Shown piece by piece: positions 56,857-64,000 of a stretch of 64,000 nucleotides of DNA. The stretch covers positions 1 through 64,000 of the forward strand of contig NZ_JAKLLH010000014.1 in assembly GCF_023150235.1 (NCBI RefSeq), in the 5' to 3' direction. Source of the stretch: Azonexus sp. (GTDB lineage: Bacteria > Pseudomonadota > Gammaproteobacteria > Burkholderiales > Rhodocyclaceae). The notes beneath the pieces are model-generated. The model saw only the letters and a program-made list of their open reading frames with translations, did not search any database and was not told the origin of the DNA. The stretch's first letter is position 1. Each line of letters opens with the position of its first letter. The position numbers were made by a program, and so were the translations under genes.

Positions 56857-57438
56857 ATGCCCATGCCCGCTTCTTCTTTTCCCGGTGCGCACTCTGCGCA
56901 ATCCACGCACGCCGTGCATTCCCTGCGGCCCTTCCCGCCCGATGGCGGTGGTGCCGCTGTTGAGATTGTGCTCTGCCTGGCGGCAGATGGCGGGTTGTGC
57001 CTGGATTACGAACTGCGCGTTACCGATCTGCTGATTCCGCCGCCGGCGCCACCGGCACGGACGGATGGCCTGTGGCGGCACACCTGTTGCGAACTGTTCA
57101 TTGCCACGGTCGACGCCCCGCGCTACCGGGAATTCAATTTCTCGCCCTCCGGCGAGTGGACCGTGCATGACTTCGCCGACTACCGCCAGCCGCTTGCCGC
57201 CACAGTCATCGCGGTGCCGCCGGAAAGTCTCTGGCAGACACGGGATGCCGACTATTGCCTGCAGGCGACGATTCCCGCCGCACTGCTGCCGCCCGGCCCG
57301 TGGCAGATCGGCCTCGCCGTCGTGCTCGAACACCGCGCCGGCGAACTCAGCTACTGGGCCTTGCACCATCCCGGCGAGCGCCCGGACTTCCACCGCCGCG
57401 ACGCCTTCACCCTGTTGATCGACCCGCTCCAACCATGA
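56857..57438 (+). CDS. DOMON-like domain protein
   Basis: 193 aa with the DOMON/CBM9-like sandwich: LCLDYELRVTDLLIPPP, DGLWRHTCCELFIA, REFNFSPSGEWTVHDFADYR and a C-terminal GELSYWALHHPGERPDFH. Such domains bind heme or sugars, but there is no signal peptide, so the site of action is the cytoplasm unless it is moved otherwise. Its stop overlaps the NamZ-like start (ATGA), implying functional linkage with peptidoglycan processing. Confidence 0.8.
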   Translation: MPMPASSFPGAHSAQSTHAVHSLRPFPPDGGGAAVEIVLCLAADGGLCLDYELRVTDLLIPPPAPPARTDGLWRHTCCELFIATVDAPRYREFNFSPSGEWTVHDFADYRQPLAATVIAVPPESLWQTRDADYCLQATIPAALLPPGPWQIGLAVVLEHRAGELSYWALHHPGERPDFHRRDAFTLLIDPLQP

Positions 57439-58655
57439 CCGCCTCCATCCGCTTCGGTATCGACCGCCTGCTCGCCGAACCTGAATTGCGCCGCCCGCTC
57501 GCCGGCCGCCGCGTCGCCCTGCTCGCCCACCCCGCCTCGGTCACCGCCGACCTGACGCACAGTCTCGACGCCCTGGCGGCGCTGCCCGACCTGCAACTCA
57601 CCGCCGCCTTTGGCCCGCAACACGGGCTCAAGGGCGACAAGCAGGACAACATGGTCGAGACCGCCGACTTCATCGACCCGCAGCACGGCATCCCGATCTT
57701 CAGCCTCTACGGCGAAGTGCGCCGGCTGACGCCGGCAATGCTCGACACCTTCGACGTGCTGCTGGTCGACCTGCAGGACCTTGGCTGCCGCATCTACACC
57801 TTCATCACCACCTTGCGCTACGTGCTCGAAGCCGCTGCAGCCCACGGCAAAAGCGTCTGGGTACTCGACCGCCCCAACCCCGCCGGCCGCCCGGTCGAAG
57901 GCCTGACCCTGCGCCCCGGCTGGGAGAGCTTCGTCGGCGCCGGCCCGCTGCCGATGCGCCACGGCCTGACCATGGGCGAACTCGGCCAATGGTTCATCGA
58001 CCACTTGCAGTTGACGGTCGATTACCGGGTGATCGAGATGCAGGGCTGGCAACCCGAGGCCGCGCCCGGCCACGGCTGGCCGCTGGGCGAACGGGTGTGG
58101 ATCAACCCCAGCCCGAACGCGCCCAACCTGTGGATGGCACGCGCCTACGCCGGCACGGTGATGCTCGAAGGGACGACGCTGTCGGAAGGGCGTGGCACCA
58201 CCCGGCCGCTCGAATTCCTGTTCGGCGCGCCGGACATCGACGCCCGCGCGGTGCTCGCCGAGATGCAGGCGCTGGCACCAGCCTGGCTGGCCGGCTGCCA
58301 GGTGCGTGAATGCTGGTTCGAGCCGACTTTCCACAAATTCCACGGTCAACTCTGCCAGGCGCTGCAAATCCACAGCGAAGGCCCGGCTTACGACCACGCC
58401 GCCTTCCAGCCCTGGCGCCTGCAGGCGCTGGCCTTCAAGGCGATCCGCCGGCTTTACCCTGACTATCCGATCTGGCACGACTTCGGCTACGAGTACGAGT
58501 TCGAGCGGCTGGCGATCGACCTGATCAACGGCTCGCCGCTGCTGCGCGAATGGGTCGACGACCCGGCCAGCACCCCGGCCCAGCTCGACGCCCTCGCCGC
58601 CGCCGACGAAGCCGCCTGGCGGGCGGCGCGCGAACCCTATCTGCGCTATCGCTGA
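57435..58655 (+). CDS. NamZ-like exo-beta-N-acetylmuramidase (DUF1343)
   Basis: 406 aa. The DUF1343 landmarks are visible: FGPQHGLKGDKQDNM, IPIFSLYGEVRRLTPAML, LVDLQDLGCRIYTFITTL, LDRPNPAGRPVEG, and EGTTLSEGRGTTRPLEF. Characterised NamZ enzymes release terminal MurNAc from glycan fragments in cell-wall recycling. No signal peptide is visible, so it may work in the cytoplasm on imported muropeptide sugars, or be exported unconventionally. Translationally coupled to the upstream DOMON-like gene. Confidence 0.87.
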   Translation: MTASIRFGIDRLLAEPELRRPLAGRRVALLAHPASVTADLTHSLDALAALPDLQLTAAFGPQHGLKGDKQDNMVETADFIDPQHGIPIFSLYGEVRRLTPAMLDTFDVLLVDLQDLGCRIYTFITTLRYVLEAAAAHGKSVWVLDRPNPAGRPVEGLTLRPGWESFVGAGPLPMRHGLTMGELGQWFIDHLQLTVDYRVIEMQGWQPEAAPGHGWPLGERVWINPSPNAPNLWMARAYAGTVMLEGTTLSEGRGTTRPLEFLFGAPDIDARAVLAEMQALAPAWLAGCQVRECWFEPTFHKFHGQLCQALQIHSEGPAYDHAAFQPWRLQALAFKAIRRLYPDYPIWHDFGYEYEFERLAIDLINGSPLLREWVDDPASTPAQLDALAAADEAAWRAAREPYLRYR

Positions 58656-58665
58656 GGCAACAAAG

Positions 58666-59304
58666 ATGAAGGAGTCGATTGACGAGCTGCTGCGCCGGAT
58701 CGGCGCCCTGCAAGAGGAAGTTGAGGACGAGTACCGCAGAAGGCGCGAGGAATTCGAGCAAAAGCGTGCCGAACTCGCCGGCGAACTGCTGCGCCAGCAA
58801 CGCCGCTCGAAAATCGGCCTGTTCCGCTTCCTGCTCCGCACCCGGCTGCTGGTGATCCTCACCGCACCAATCATCTACGCCGGCTGGATTCCCTTCCTGC
58901 TGATCGATGGCTTCGTCACCCTCTACCAGCACACTTGCTTCCCGATCTATCGCATCCCCAAGGTCAAGCGTAGCGACTACATCGTCTTCGACCGCGAAGA
59001 CCTGCCCTACCTGAACCTGATCGAGAAGTTCAACTGCTTCTATTGTTCCTACGGCAACGGCGTCGCCGCCTACGCCCGCGAGATCGCTGCCCGCACCGAA
59101 CAATACTGGTGCCCGATCAAGCACGCCCGCCGGATCAAGGCCGCACACGAGCGCTACCCGAAGTTCTTCGACTACGGCGACGCCGAAGCTTTCCGCCAGG
59201 GGCTGGGGCGTTTGCGCAAGCAATACGGCGAGAAGGAGGTGGAACGGGAAGAGGACAAGGGGAGGGAGAGAAGAGGGGAAAAGGACGTGGAAAAAAAGGA
59301 ATGA
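58666..59304 (+). CDS. conserved membrane protein of unknown function
   Basis: 212 aa: an N-terminal coiled coil (1-45, Glu/Arg-rich), a hydrophobic segment (about 60-85; LLVILTAPIIYAGWIPFLLIDG), then a domain with YRIPKVKRSDYI, LNLIEKFNCFYCSYGNG and YWCPIKHARRIK. The Cys pattern FNCFYCSYGNG and a later Cys could bind metal. The last 25 residues are almost only Lys/Glu/Arg/Gly from a purine-rich strand and may be disordered. No function known to me. It follows the NamZ-like gene by 10 nt. Confidence 0.75.
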   Translation: MKESIDELLRRIGALQEEVEDEYRRRREEFEQKRAELAGELLRQQRRSKIGLFRFLLRTRLLVILTAPIIYAGWIPFLLIDGFVTLYQHTCFPIYRIPKVKRSDYIVFDREDLPYLNLIEKFNCFYCSYGNGVAAYAREIAARTEQYWCPIKHARRIKAAHERYPKFFDYGDAEAFRQGLGRLRKQYGEKEVEREEDKGRERRGEKDVEKKE

Positions 59305-59392
59305 AAACCTGTCGGGCCGATTGTTTCAACGCAAGCCCGCTGCTCAATCTGCACGAGTAGGCTAAACTATTGGCCCTGTTCAGGAGAGAATC

Positions 59393-59815
59393 ATGGCCGG
59401 TATCGACGCCAATACGCCTATCCCCAGCGCAATTACCCTGCACCAGAAATCCCGGCAACTGGAACTGGTCTACCCCGACGGCAGCGCTTTCCGTCTCGAT
59501 TTTGAGTTCCTGCGGGTATTTACCCCTTCGGCCGAGGCTCGTGGGCATGGCCCGGGGCAGGAGGTTCTGCAAACCGGCAAACGCCTGGTCTCGATCGAGC
59601 GCATCGAGCCGGTCGGCACTTACGCCCTGCGTCTGGTCTTTTCCGATGGTCACGACAGCGGCCTGTATTCCTGGGACCTGCTGCACAACCTTGCCGTGCA
59701 TCACCAGGAACTGTGGCAGGAGTACCTTAAACAGATCGAAGCCGCAGGTCTTTCCCGCGATGTCGACACTACTTCGCGACCGGCACCCTCCGGCGGTTGC
59801 GGTCAACACCACTAA
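59393..59815 (+). CDS. DUF971 protein (gamma-butyrobetaine hydroxylase-like N-terminal domain)
   Basis: 140 aa with LHQKSRQLELVYPDGSAFRLDFEFLRVFTPSAE and a C-terminal Gly/Cys/His tail (GGCGQHH). DUF971 is frequently found just upstream of ubiE in betaproteobacteria, as here (3 nt apart). The domain is related to the N-terminal zinc-binding part of gamma-butyrobetaine hydroxylases. A role in Fe-S or ubiquinone metabolism has been proposed for relatives; none can be proven here. AGGAGAG precedes the ATG. Confidence 0.85.
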   Translation: MAGIDANTPIPSAITLHQKSRQLELVYPDGSAFRLDFEFLRVFTPSAEARGHGPGQEVLQTGKRLVSIERIEPVGTYALRLVFSDGHDSGLYSWDLLHNLAVHHQELWQEYLKQIEAAGLSRDVDTTSRPAPSGGCGQHH

Positions 59816-59818
59816 ATC

Positions 59819-60556
59819 ATGAAAAACGAACCCACCCACTTCGGCTACGAAACCGTCTCCGAGCACGAAAAAGCCAGGCGTGTCGCCGATGTCTTCGACT
59901 CGGTGGCCAGCCGCTACGACCTGATGAACGACCTGATGTCGGGTGGTCTGCATCGTTACTGGAAAGCCTTCACCATCCAGCGCAGCGGTGTGCGCGAAGG
60001 TTCCCGCGTTCTCGATGTCGCCGGCGGCACGGGCGATCTTTCGCTGGCCTTCGCCAAGCGTGTCGGCAAGCGCGGCCAGGTCTGGCTGACCGATATCAAC
60101 AACGCGATGCTGGCCCGCGGGCGCGACCGCCTGCTCGACAAAGGCCATGTCGTTCCCGTGGCCCAGTGCGATGCCGAGAAGCTGCCTTTCCCGGACGACT
60201 GGTTCGATTGCGTGACCGTTGCCTTTGGCTTGCGCAACATGACGCACAAGGATCTGGCCCTGGCGGAGATGCAGCGTGTGCTGCGCCCCGGTGGCCGTTT
60301 GCTGGTGCTCGAATTCTCCCGTGTCTGGGAGCCGCTGGCACCCTTCTACGATTTCTATTCCTTCCAGGTCATTCCGCGCGTTGGTCAGCTGGTTACCGGC
60401 GATGCCGATAGCTACCGCTACCTGTCCGAGTCGATCCGCGTTCATCCCGACCAGCAGGAACTCAAGGCAATGATGGAAACCGCCGGTCTGGAACAGGTCG
60501 AGTACTTCAACCTGGCCCTGGGGGTTGTTGCCCTGCATCGCGGTTACAAGTTCTGA
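59819..60556 (+). CDS. ubiE: ubiquinone/menaquinone C-methyltransferase
   Basis: 245 aa SAM-dependent methyltransferase acting on demethylated quinone intermediates. The SAM loop [17 protein letters not shown], the UbiE motif [17 protein letters not shown] and the C-terminal [17 protein letters not shown] are diagnostic. It precedes ubiJ, which agrees with the known ubiE-ubiJ-ubiB order; ubiB itself is not present next to it. Confidence 0.96.
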   Translation: MKNEPTHFGYETVSEHEKARRVADVFDSVASRYDLMNDLMSGGLHRYWKAFTIQRSGVREGSRVLDVAGGTGDLSLAFAKRVGKRGQVWLTDINNAMLARGRDRLLDKGHVVPVAQCDAEKLPFPDDWFDCVTVAFGLRNMTHKDLALAEMQRVLRPGGRLLVLEFSRVWEPLAPFYDFYSFQVIPRVGQLVTGDADSYRYLSESIRVHPDQQELKAMMETAGLEQVEYFNLALGVVALHRGYKF

Positions 60557-60564
60557 CACTGCCC

Positions 60565-61134
60565 ATGCTCGAGCGATTGATCGTTGCCCTGATCAACCGG
60601 GCCTTGCGCCACCAGTCCTGGGCCAGGGAGCGCCTCCTCCGGCATGCCGGCAAGCAGTGCCTGATCCTCTGTCCGCCCTTGCGTATTGCGCTCTGTATTG
60701 AGCCCGATGGTGCTTTCGGGAGCAGCGCGGGGTCTGCTGCTCCCGATGTCGGCATCACCTTGCCGGCCGATGCGCCCCTACGCCTTCTCACCCGCCCGGA
60801 GAGTCTGTTTGCCGGCGTGCGTATCGAAGGTAGCGTCGATTTTGCCGAGGACGTCGGGTTCGTTCTGCGACACCTGGATTTCGATCTCGAAGGCGAGTTG
60901 GCTGAAGTGCTCGGCGATATCCCGGCCCGGCGCTTGAGCCAGGCCGGCAGGGCGGCGCACTTGCAACTGCGGCAGGTTGGCCAGCGCAGCCTGGACAATC
61001 TCCGTGAATTCGCCGTTAACGAGAGCGGTCAGCTGATCGAAATGGCCGAGCTTGAAAGCTTCAGCCGCTCGCTGAATGGCCTGCGCGACGATCTCGCCCG
61101 CCTCGAAAAGCGTATCGCCCTGCTGCAGGCCTGA
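60565..61134 (+). CDS. ubiJ: ubiquinone biosynthesis accessory factor UbiJ
   Basis: 189 aa SCP2-type lipid-binding factor of the Ubi complex. Family segments: SVDFAEDVGFVLRHLDFDLEGELAEVLGDI and the C-terminal coiled coil (FSRSLNGLRDDLARLEKRIALLQ). It begins 8 nt after ubiE. In most genomes ubiB comes next; here the following gene is an opposite-strand depolymerase, so ubiB is displaced. Confidence 0.9.
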   Translation: MLERLIVALINRALRHQSWARERLLRHAGKQCLILCPPLRIALCIEPDGAFGSSAGSAAPDVGITLPADAPLRLLTRPESLFAGVRIEGSVDFAEDVGFVLRHLDFDLEGELAEVLGDIPARRLSQAGRAAHLQLRQVGQRSLDNLREFAVNESGQLIEMAELESFSRSLNGLRDDLARLEKRIALLQA

Positions 61135-61159
61135 AAAACTTCCGGCGTTCGCCGCTGAA

Positions 61160-62683
61160 TCAAGGGCAGACCGCCGTCGTTGGCTGGTTGTTGCGGGTGA
61201 CCACGCTGCCTTGCGCCAGCGAAAAATAGGGGTCGCAAGGGGCGGGAGGCTTGCCGGTACGGACCAGGAGTTCGTTACTCACCGCGAGTTCCTTGCCGTT
61301 GCCGTCGAGCGCGCGCAGGCTGTAGCGGTAGCTGCCTTGCCCGTTCAGCCCCTGGTCTACCCAGCTGCCGTTGCCTTCTGCGGGTAGATTGGCCAGCGCT
61401 TGCCCGTCGCGCAGGAGGCTGTAGGCGTGAGCGCCACTTACCGCGCTCCAGGTCAGCGCGACCTGGGTGGCGGAAATGTCGGCGGCGAGCAACTGCGGCA
61501 CGCCATGGGTGGATATCGGCATGCTGCCGTGGCTTTCGCCGCGGGCGCCCGCCGCCAGCTGTGTCACCATGTTCCAGACGCTGGCAATCTGTGCGCCATC
61601 GCGGGTTGCGTAGTAACCGGTCATGTTCCAGCCGTAGTCGTTGTAGCCCCACCAGTCCCAGCAACCCTGGGGGTTGAACGGTGTTGCCGGCGGCGAGAAG
61701 CTGGCACTGGTCTGCGGGTAAAGCACGACGATACGATTGGCGTCGGCCCACTCGTTGAAGCCGGCGTGCTCGACAAAGTCGCGGCCGATTTTTCCGGCCT
61801 GTTGCTGGCAACCATGAAACGCCACGTGCAGACGGCAGGATTCGCCCTCGGCGCAGGCCTTGGGTAGATAAAGATAGCCGCTGTCGGCAAGGGATATCTT
61901 GAGTGGGGGAACGGATTGCCCTCCCTGTTGCGCATGAGGACCTTGATCGAATTCGCGGATGCTGCCGGAAAGAGCCTTGCTTGCCGTGCGCCGCAGCGGG
62001 CCGTAGAAAAGCTGCAGGGCGGCGCCGGCGGCATCGTAAGCCTGTTCCGGCCGGCTCTCGTCGCGACAGGTATTGATGAAGCGGCCGCCGGTTGTGGCGC
62101 AGGACTGGCAGGCCGTACCGTTGCCGCCGCAGGCGGCGGAAATCTGGGCGTGCGCGGCGGGCAGGTCGTTCCGGTAGAAAATCTGTGCTGCTGGAAGGAA
62201 TTCGCGATACCAGCGGTAAAGCGCGTCGCTGACCGCCGTCTTGACGACGCCGTCGTTGTAGCCATGAAATAGCCAGACACGTTGTCGCGCCAGGTTTTCC
62301 AGCGGATCGATCAGCTTCCAGCCGGCCCAGCTCCGGGTCGAGGAGACCATGTTGCGCATCTCGGCGTCGCCGATGGTCTTGGCCGGATACGATGGATCGC
62401 CCTGCATGCAGCGGGCAATGGCGCGGCTGACACTGGCGCCGGCCCAGGCATCCTTGCCGGCGCAGAAGTAGGGGCCGCCGGCGGTTGCCGCCACGCCGCG
62501 CACCTGCGCCGAATGGGCGACGCCGAACTGAACCGCCATGAAGGCGCCGGACGAGATGCCCGAGACGCTGGTCTGGCTCAGGTCGATATTCAAGGCTGGC
62601 AACGGAGGGGCCGCGATCGCACCGTCGCCAAGGGAAAGCGAGGCGAGGAAAAAAGCGGCGGCAAGAAAGCGCGACAGGGCCAT
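61160..62683 (-). CDS. extracellular poly(3-hydroxybutyrate) depolymerase
   Basis: 507-aa secreted alpha/beta hydrolase. The signal peptide ends near AIA (about 24). The lipase box is Gly42-Ile-Ser44-Ser-Gly46, with Ser44 as the nucleophile, placing it close to the mature N-terminus as in 'type 2' depolymerases; VAFHGCQQQ and VEHAGFNEWADANRIVVLYP follow. The C-terminal 100 residues form a fibronectin type III domain (TQVALTWSAVSGAHAYSLLRDG). It hydrolyses PHB or a related short-chain polyester. A hairpin in the leader overlaps its ribosome site. Confidence 0.9.
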   Translation of the reverse strand: MALSRFLAAAFFLASLSLGDGAIAAPPLPALNIDLSQTSVSGISSGAFMAVQFGVAHSAQVRGVAATAGGPYFCAGKDAWAGASVSRAIARCMQGDPSYPAKTIGDAEMRNMVSSTRSWAGWKLIDPLENLARQRVWLFHGYNDGVVKTAVSDALYRWYREFLPAAQIFYRNDLPAAHAQISAACGGNGTACQSCATTGGRFINTCRDESRPEQAYDAAGAALQLFYGPLRRTASKALSGSIREFDQGPHAQQGGQSVPPLKISLADSGYLYLPKACAEGESCRLHVAFHGCQQQAGKIGRDFVEHAGFNEWADANRIVVLYPQTSASFSPPATPFNPQGCWDWWGYNDYGWNMTGYYATRDGAQIASVWNMVTQLAAGARGESHGSMPISTHGVPQLLAADISATQVALTWSAVSGAHAYSLLRDGQALANLPAEGNGSWVDQGLNGQGSYRYSLRALDGNGKELAVSNELLVRTGKPPAPCDPYFSLAQGSVVTRNNQPTTAVCP

Positions 62684-62691
62684 GAAGAAAC

Positions 62692-62717
62692 TCCCGGATT
62701 CGGAACGAATGCCGGGA
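62692..62717 (-). promoter_or_regulatory. leader hairpin that includes the depolymerase ribosome site
   Basis: On the minus strand TCCCGGCATTCG and CGAATCCGGGA form a stem with a TTC loop (one bulge). The GGGAG ribosome site lies on the 3' arm, about 7 nt before the ATG, so folding would hide it. A thermosensor- or protein-released control is possible. Confidence 0.5.
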
Positions 62718-62773
62718 ATTATCGCATCGTCAATGCCGGCCAATGCCATGGGCAATGAAAAAATATGCCGTCT

Positions 62774-63664
62774 TCAGGGGGCGGCCCACTGCTCGATCAG
62801 CTGCGCGACGGCCTCCGGCTGGTCGTGGTGCAACATGTGGTCGGCGTTTTCGATCCAGGCTTCTTCCAGTTGGGAAAAACAGCTCTGGCGGGCTTCCCAG
62901 TCACCGGGGCGGCTGGCGAAGTCCTTGACGATCCAGGATTCCCGTGCGGCGACCCAGAGTACCGGGCAAGTGATTTGCCGCCAGATCGCCATCGATTCTT
63001 CCAGTCGGAACAGGTAGGGTGAAAAAATCTTGTGCCATGGGTCGCCGTTCCAGATGATGCCATGGCGGCGTTCGCCCGCCTTGTTCTCGCCTTCGCCGAC
63101 CCGGCCCAGGTGCTTGGCCAGATATTCGGCACGTTCCGGCGGCAGGAAGCGGTCGTCGCGCAGCAGCCGGCGGGCAAAGGCCTGGCGATCGGCGTGTACG
63201 TGCATGCGCGGCCGCTGCCCGAGCTGACCGAGCCACTGGCGATAGCGTTCCGGGGCCATTTCGGGCGACATCGGTGCGATACCGAAGCCTTCGAGAGCTA
63301 TCAGTCGTTCAACCCGTTCCGGGCGAATTCCGGCGTAGAGGCAGGCAAGAATGCCGCCCATGCTGTGGCCTGCCAGGCGGACCGGGCCGGCCACGGCGTA
63401 GTGATCCAGAATTGCCTCCAGGTCGGCGATGTGCTCGGCAAAATGGTAGGGGCGGTCCAGCCATTGCGAGGGGCCGAAGCCGCGCCAGTCGGGGGCAATC
63501 AGGTTCCAGTCACCGGCCAGGCTGTCGGCGACGAATTGCCAGGAGGCGGAAACATCCATCCAGCCGTGGAGCAGGAATAGTGGTGGCGCTTCCGGATTGC
63601 CCCAGCGGCGAATGTGCAGGCGGATGCCGGGGAGGTCGAGGTATTCGGAACGGGAGGGCAGCAT
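62774..63664 (-). CDS. alpha/beta-fold hydrolase
   Basis: 296 aa with HGWMDVSASWQFVAD (oxyanion loop HGW), nucleophile elbow GHSMGG, and C-terminal His in ENADHMLHHDQP. It resembles epoxide hydrolase-like and serine-esterase proteins; substrate unknown. ATG 63664 chosen because the upstream extension (to 63730) has no homology. Divergent from ubiA. Confidence 0.85.
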   Translation of the reverse strand: MLPSRSEYLDLPGIRLHIRRWGNPEAPPLFLLHGWMDVSASWQFVADSLAGDWNLIAPDWRGFGPSQWLDRPYHFAEHIADLEAILDHYAVAGPVRLAGHSMGGILACLYAGIRPERVERLIALEGFGIAPMSPEMAPERYRQWLGQLGQRPRMHVHADRQAFARRLLRDDRFLPPERAEYLAKHLGRVGEGENKAGERRHGIIWNGDPWHKIFSPYLFRLEESMAIWRQITCPVLWVAARESWIVKDFASRPGDWEARQSCFSQLEEAWIENADHMLHHDQPEAVAQLIEQWAAP

Positions 63665-63811
63665 CTTCGGATCAGAGACAAAAGGAAGGGGCAAGGGTAG
63701 CGCGAAAGCGCTTGTACGGCGAAGCGGCAAAGCGTCAAGTGTCTGTCGCCGACCTGGCCTTTTCCCGGCCGCGTCAGGCGCAAGTCACAAATCTGCGAGT
63801 AAAATCGCAGG

Positions 63812-64000
63812 ATGGAATATCTGCAACTTCGTGACCGTTTGGGCGACTATTTCAGGCTGATGCGCCTCGACAAACCCATCGGCATCCTGCTTTTGCTCTG
63901 GCCGACGCTCTGGGGAGTCTGGCTGTCGGCGGACGGTCGACCGGAGTGGTCGGTATTCGTGGTTTTTTGCCTGGGCACGGTGCTCATGCGTTCCGCCGGC
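63812..64000 (+). CDS. ubiA: 4-hydroxybenzoate octaprenyltransferase (partial, cut by window edge)
   Basis: The first 63 residues: [26 protein letters not shown] and a TM helix start. This N-terminal sequence is typical of UbiA, which prenylates 4-hydroxybenzoate in ubiquinone synthesis. The gene continues past 64000; catalytic NDxxDxxxD motifs are beyond the edge. Confidence 0.88.
   Translation, partial: MEYLQLRDRLGDYFRLMRLDKPIGILLLLWPTLWGVWLSADGRPEWSVFVVFCLGTVLMRSAG

Noticed and set aside
1-64000. CRISPR arrays, tRNA or rRNA genes, intact insertion sequences, prophage
   Set aside because: I saw no regularly spaced repeats, no cloverleaf-type genes, no rRNA-like sequence and no intact transposase or phage gene.

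Overview
The window reads as chromosome from a GC-rich betaproteobacterium, most likely Rhodocyclaceae (Dechloromonas/Azonexus/Azospira-like). That placement is inferred from gene content: the gmk-rpoZ-spoT order, TrpB2, fused isobutyryl-CoA mutase, napGH, a PHB depolymerase, ubiquinone genes, and many chemoreceptors and hybrid histidine kinases. Coding density is about 90 percent, and almost everything is ordinary housekeeping, signalling or transport apart from one small decayed island.

Layout. 1-8.0 kb: a PDC-type hybrid sensor kinase, then gmk, rpoZ, spoT, a DadA-like amino-acid dehydrogenase and a TatD-family DNase, all on the plus strand. 8.2-10.9 kb: an orphan napGH quinol-dehydrogenase pair facing rpoH, which carries a perfect CIRCE (HrcA) operator upstream. 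11.0-20.8 kb: a 1202-residue hybrid kinase with two receivers and an Hpt domain, gluQRS, the minus-strand set nadA / nuclease-like protein / clsB, a rhodanese and a cation diffusion facilitator. 20.7-24.3 kb: glnA with two NtrC-type sites and a sigma-54 promoter, then a soluble PAS histidine kinase. 24.5-28.8 kb: a PAS-containing chemoreceptor, dacB and a small Fe-S protein.

28.8-31.2 kb is a lower-GC scar. It holds the 3' end of a type III restriction subunit, an apparently intact RelE/ParE-Phd toxin-antitoxin pair, a truncated type III methyltransferase, a BrnA-like antitoxin tail and a three-hairpin element. 31.2-36.5 kb: icmF with a divergent AraC regulator, then a divergent FolE. 36.5-48.2 kb: kup, a QseB/PmrA-like two-component pair, an HD-GYP protein and a four-gene heavy-metal RND efflux operon (adaptor, pump, DUF3240, outer-membrane factor) preceded by a PmrA-type box. 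48.5-56.7 kb: a cytoplasmic FIST-domain chemoreceptor, zapD-coaE-SPOR, trpB2 and a Cache chemoreceptor. 56.9-64 kb: DOMON-like and NamZ-like genes, a conserved membrane protein, DUF971-ubiE-ubiJ, an exported PHB depolymerase, an alpha/beta hydrolase and the start of ubiA.

The most unusual non-coding signal is a dispersed motif, GGTYGACCGTG, often next to A/T runs. It recurs between genes and three times builds long inverted repeats (19.05, 40.84 and 50.59 kb). It behaves like an uptake-sequence or repeat family rather than a local operator.
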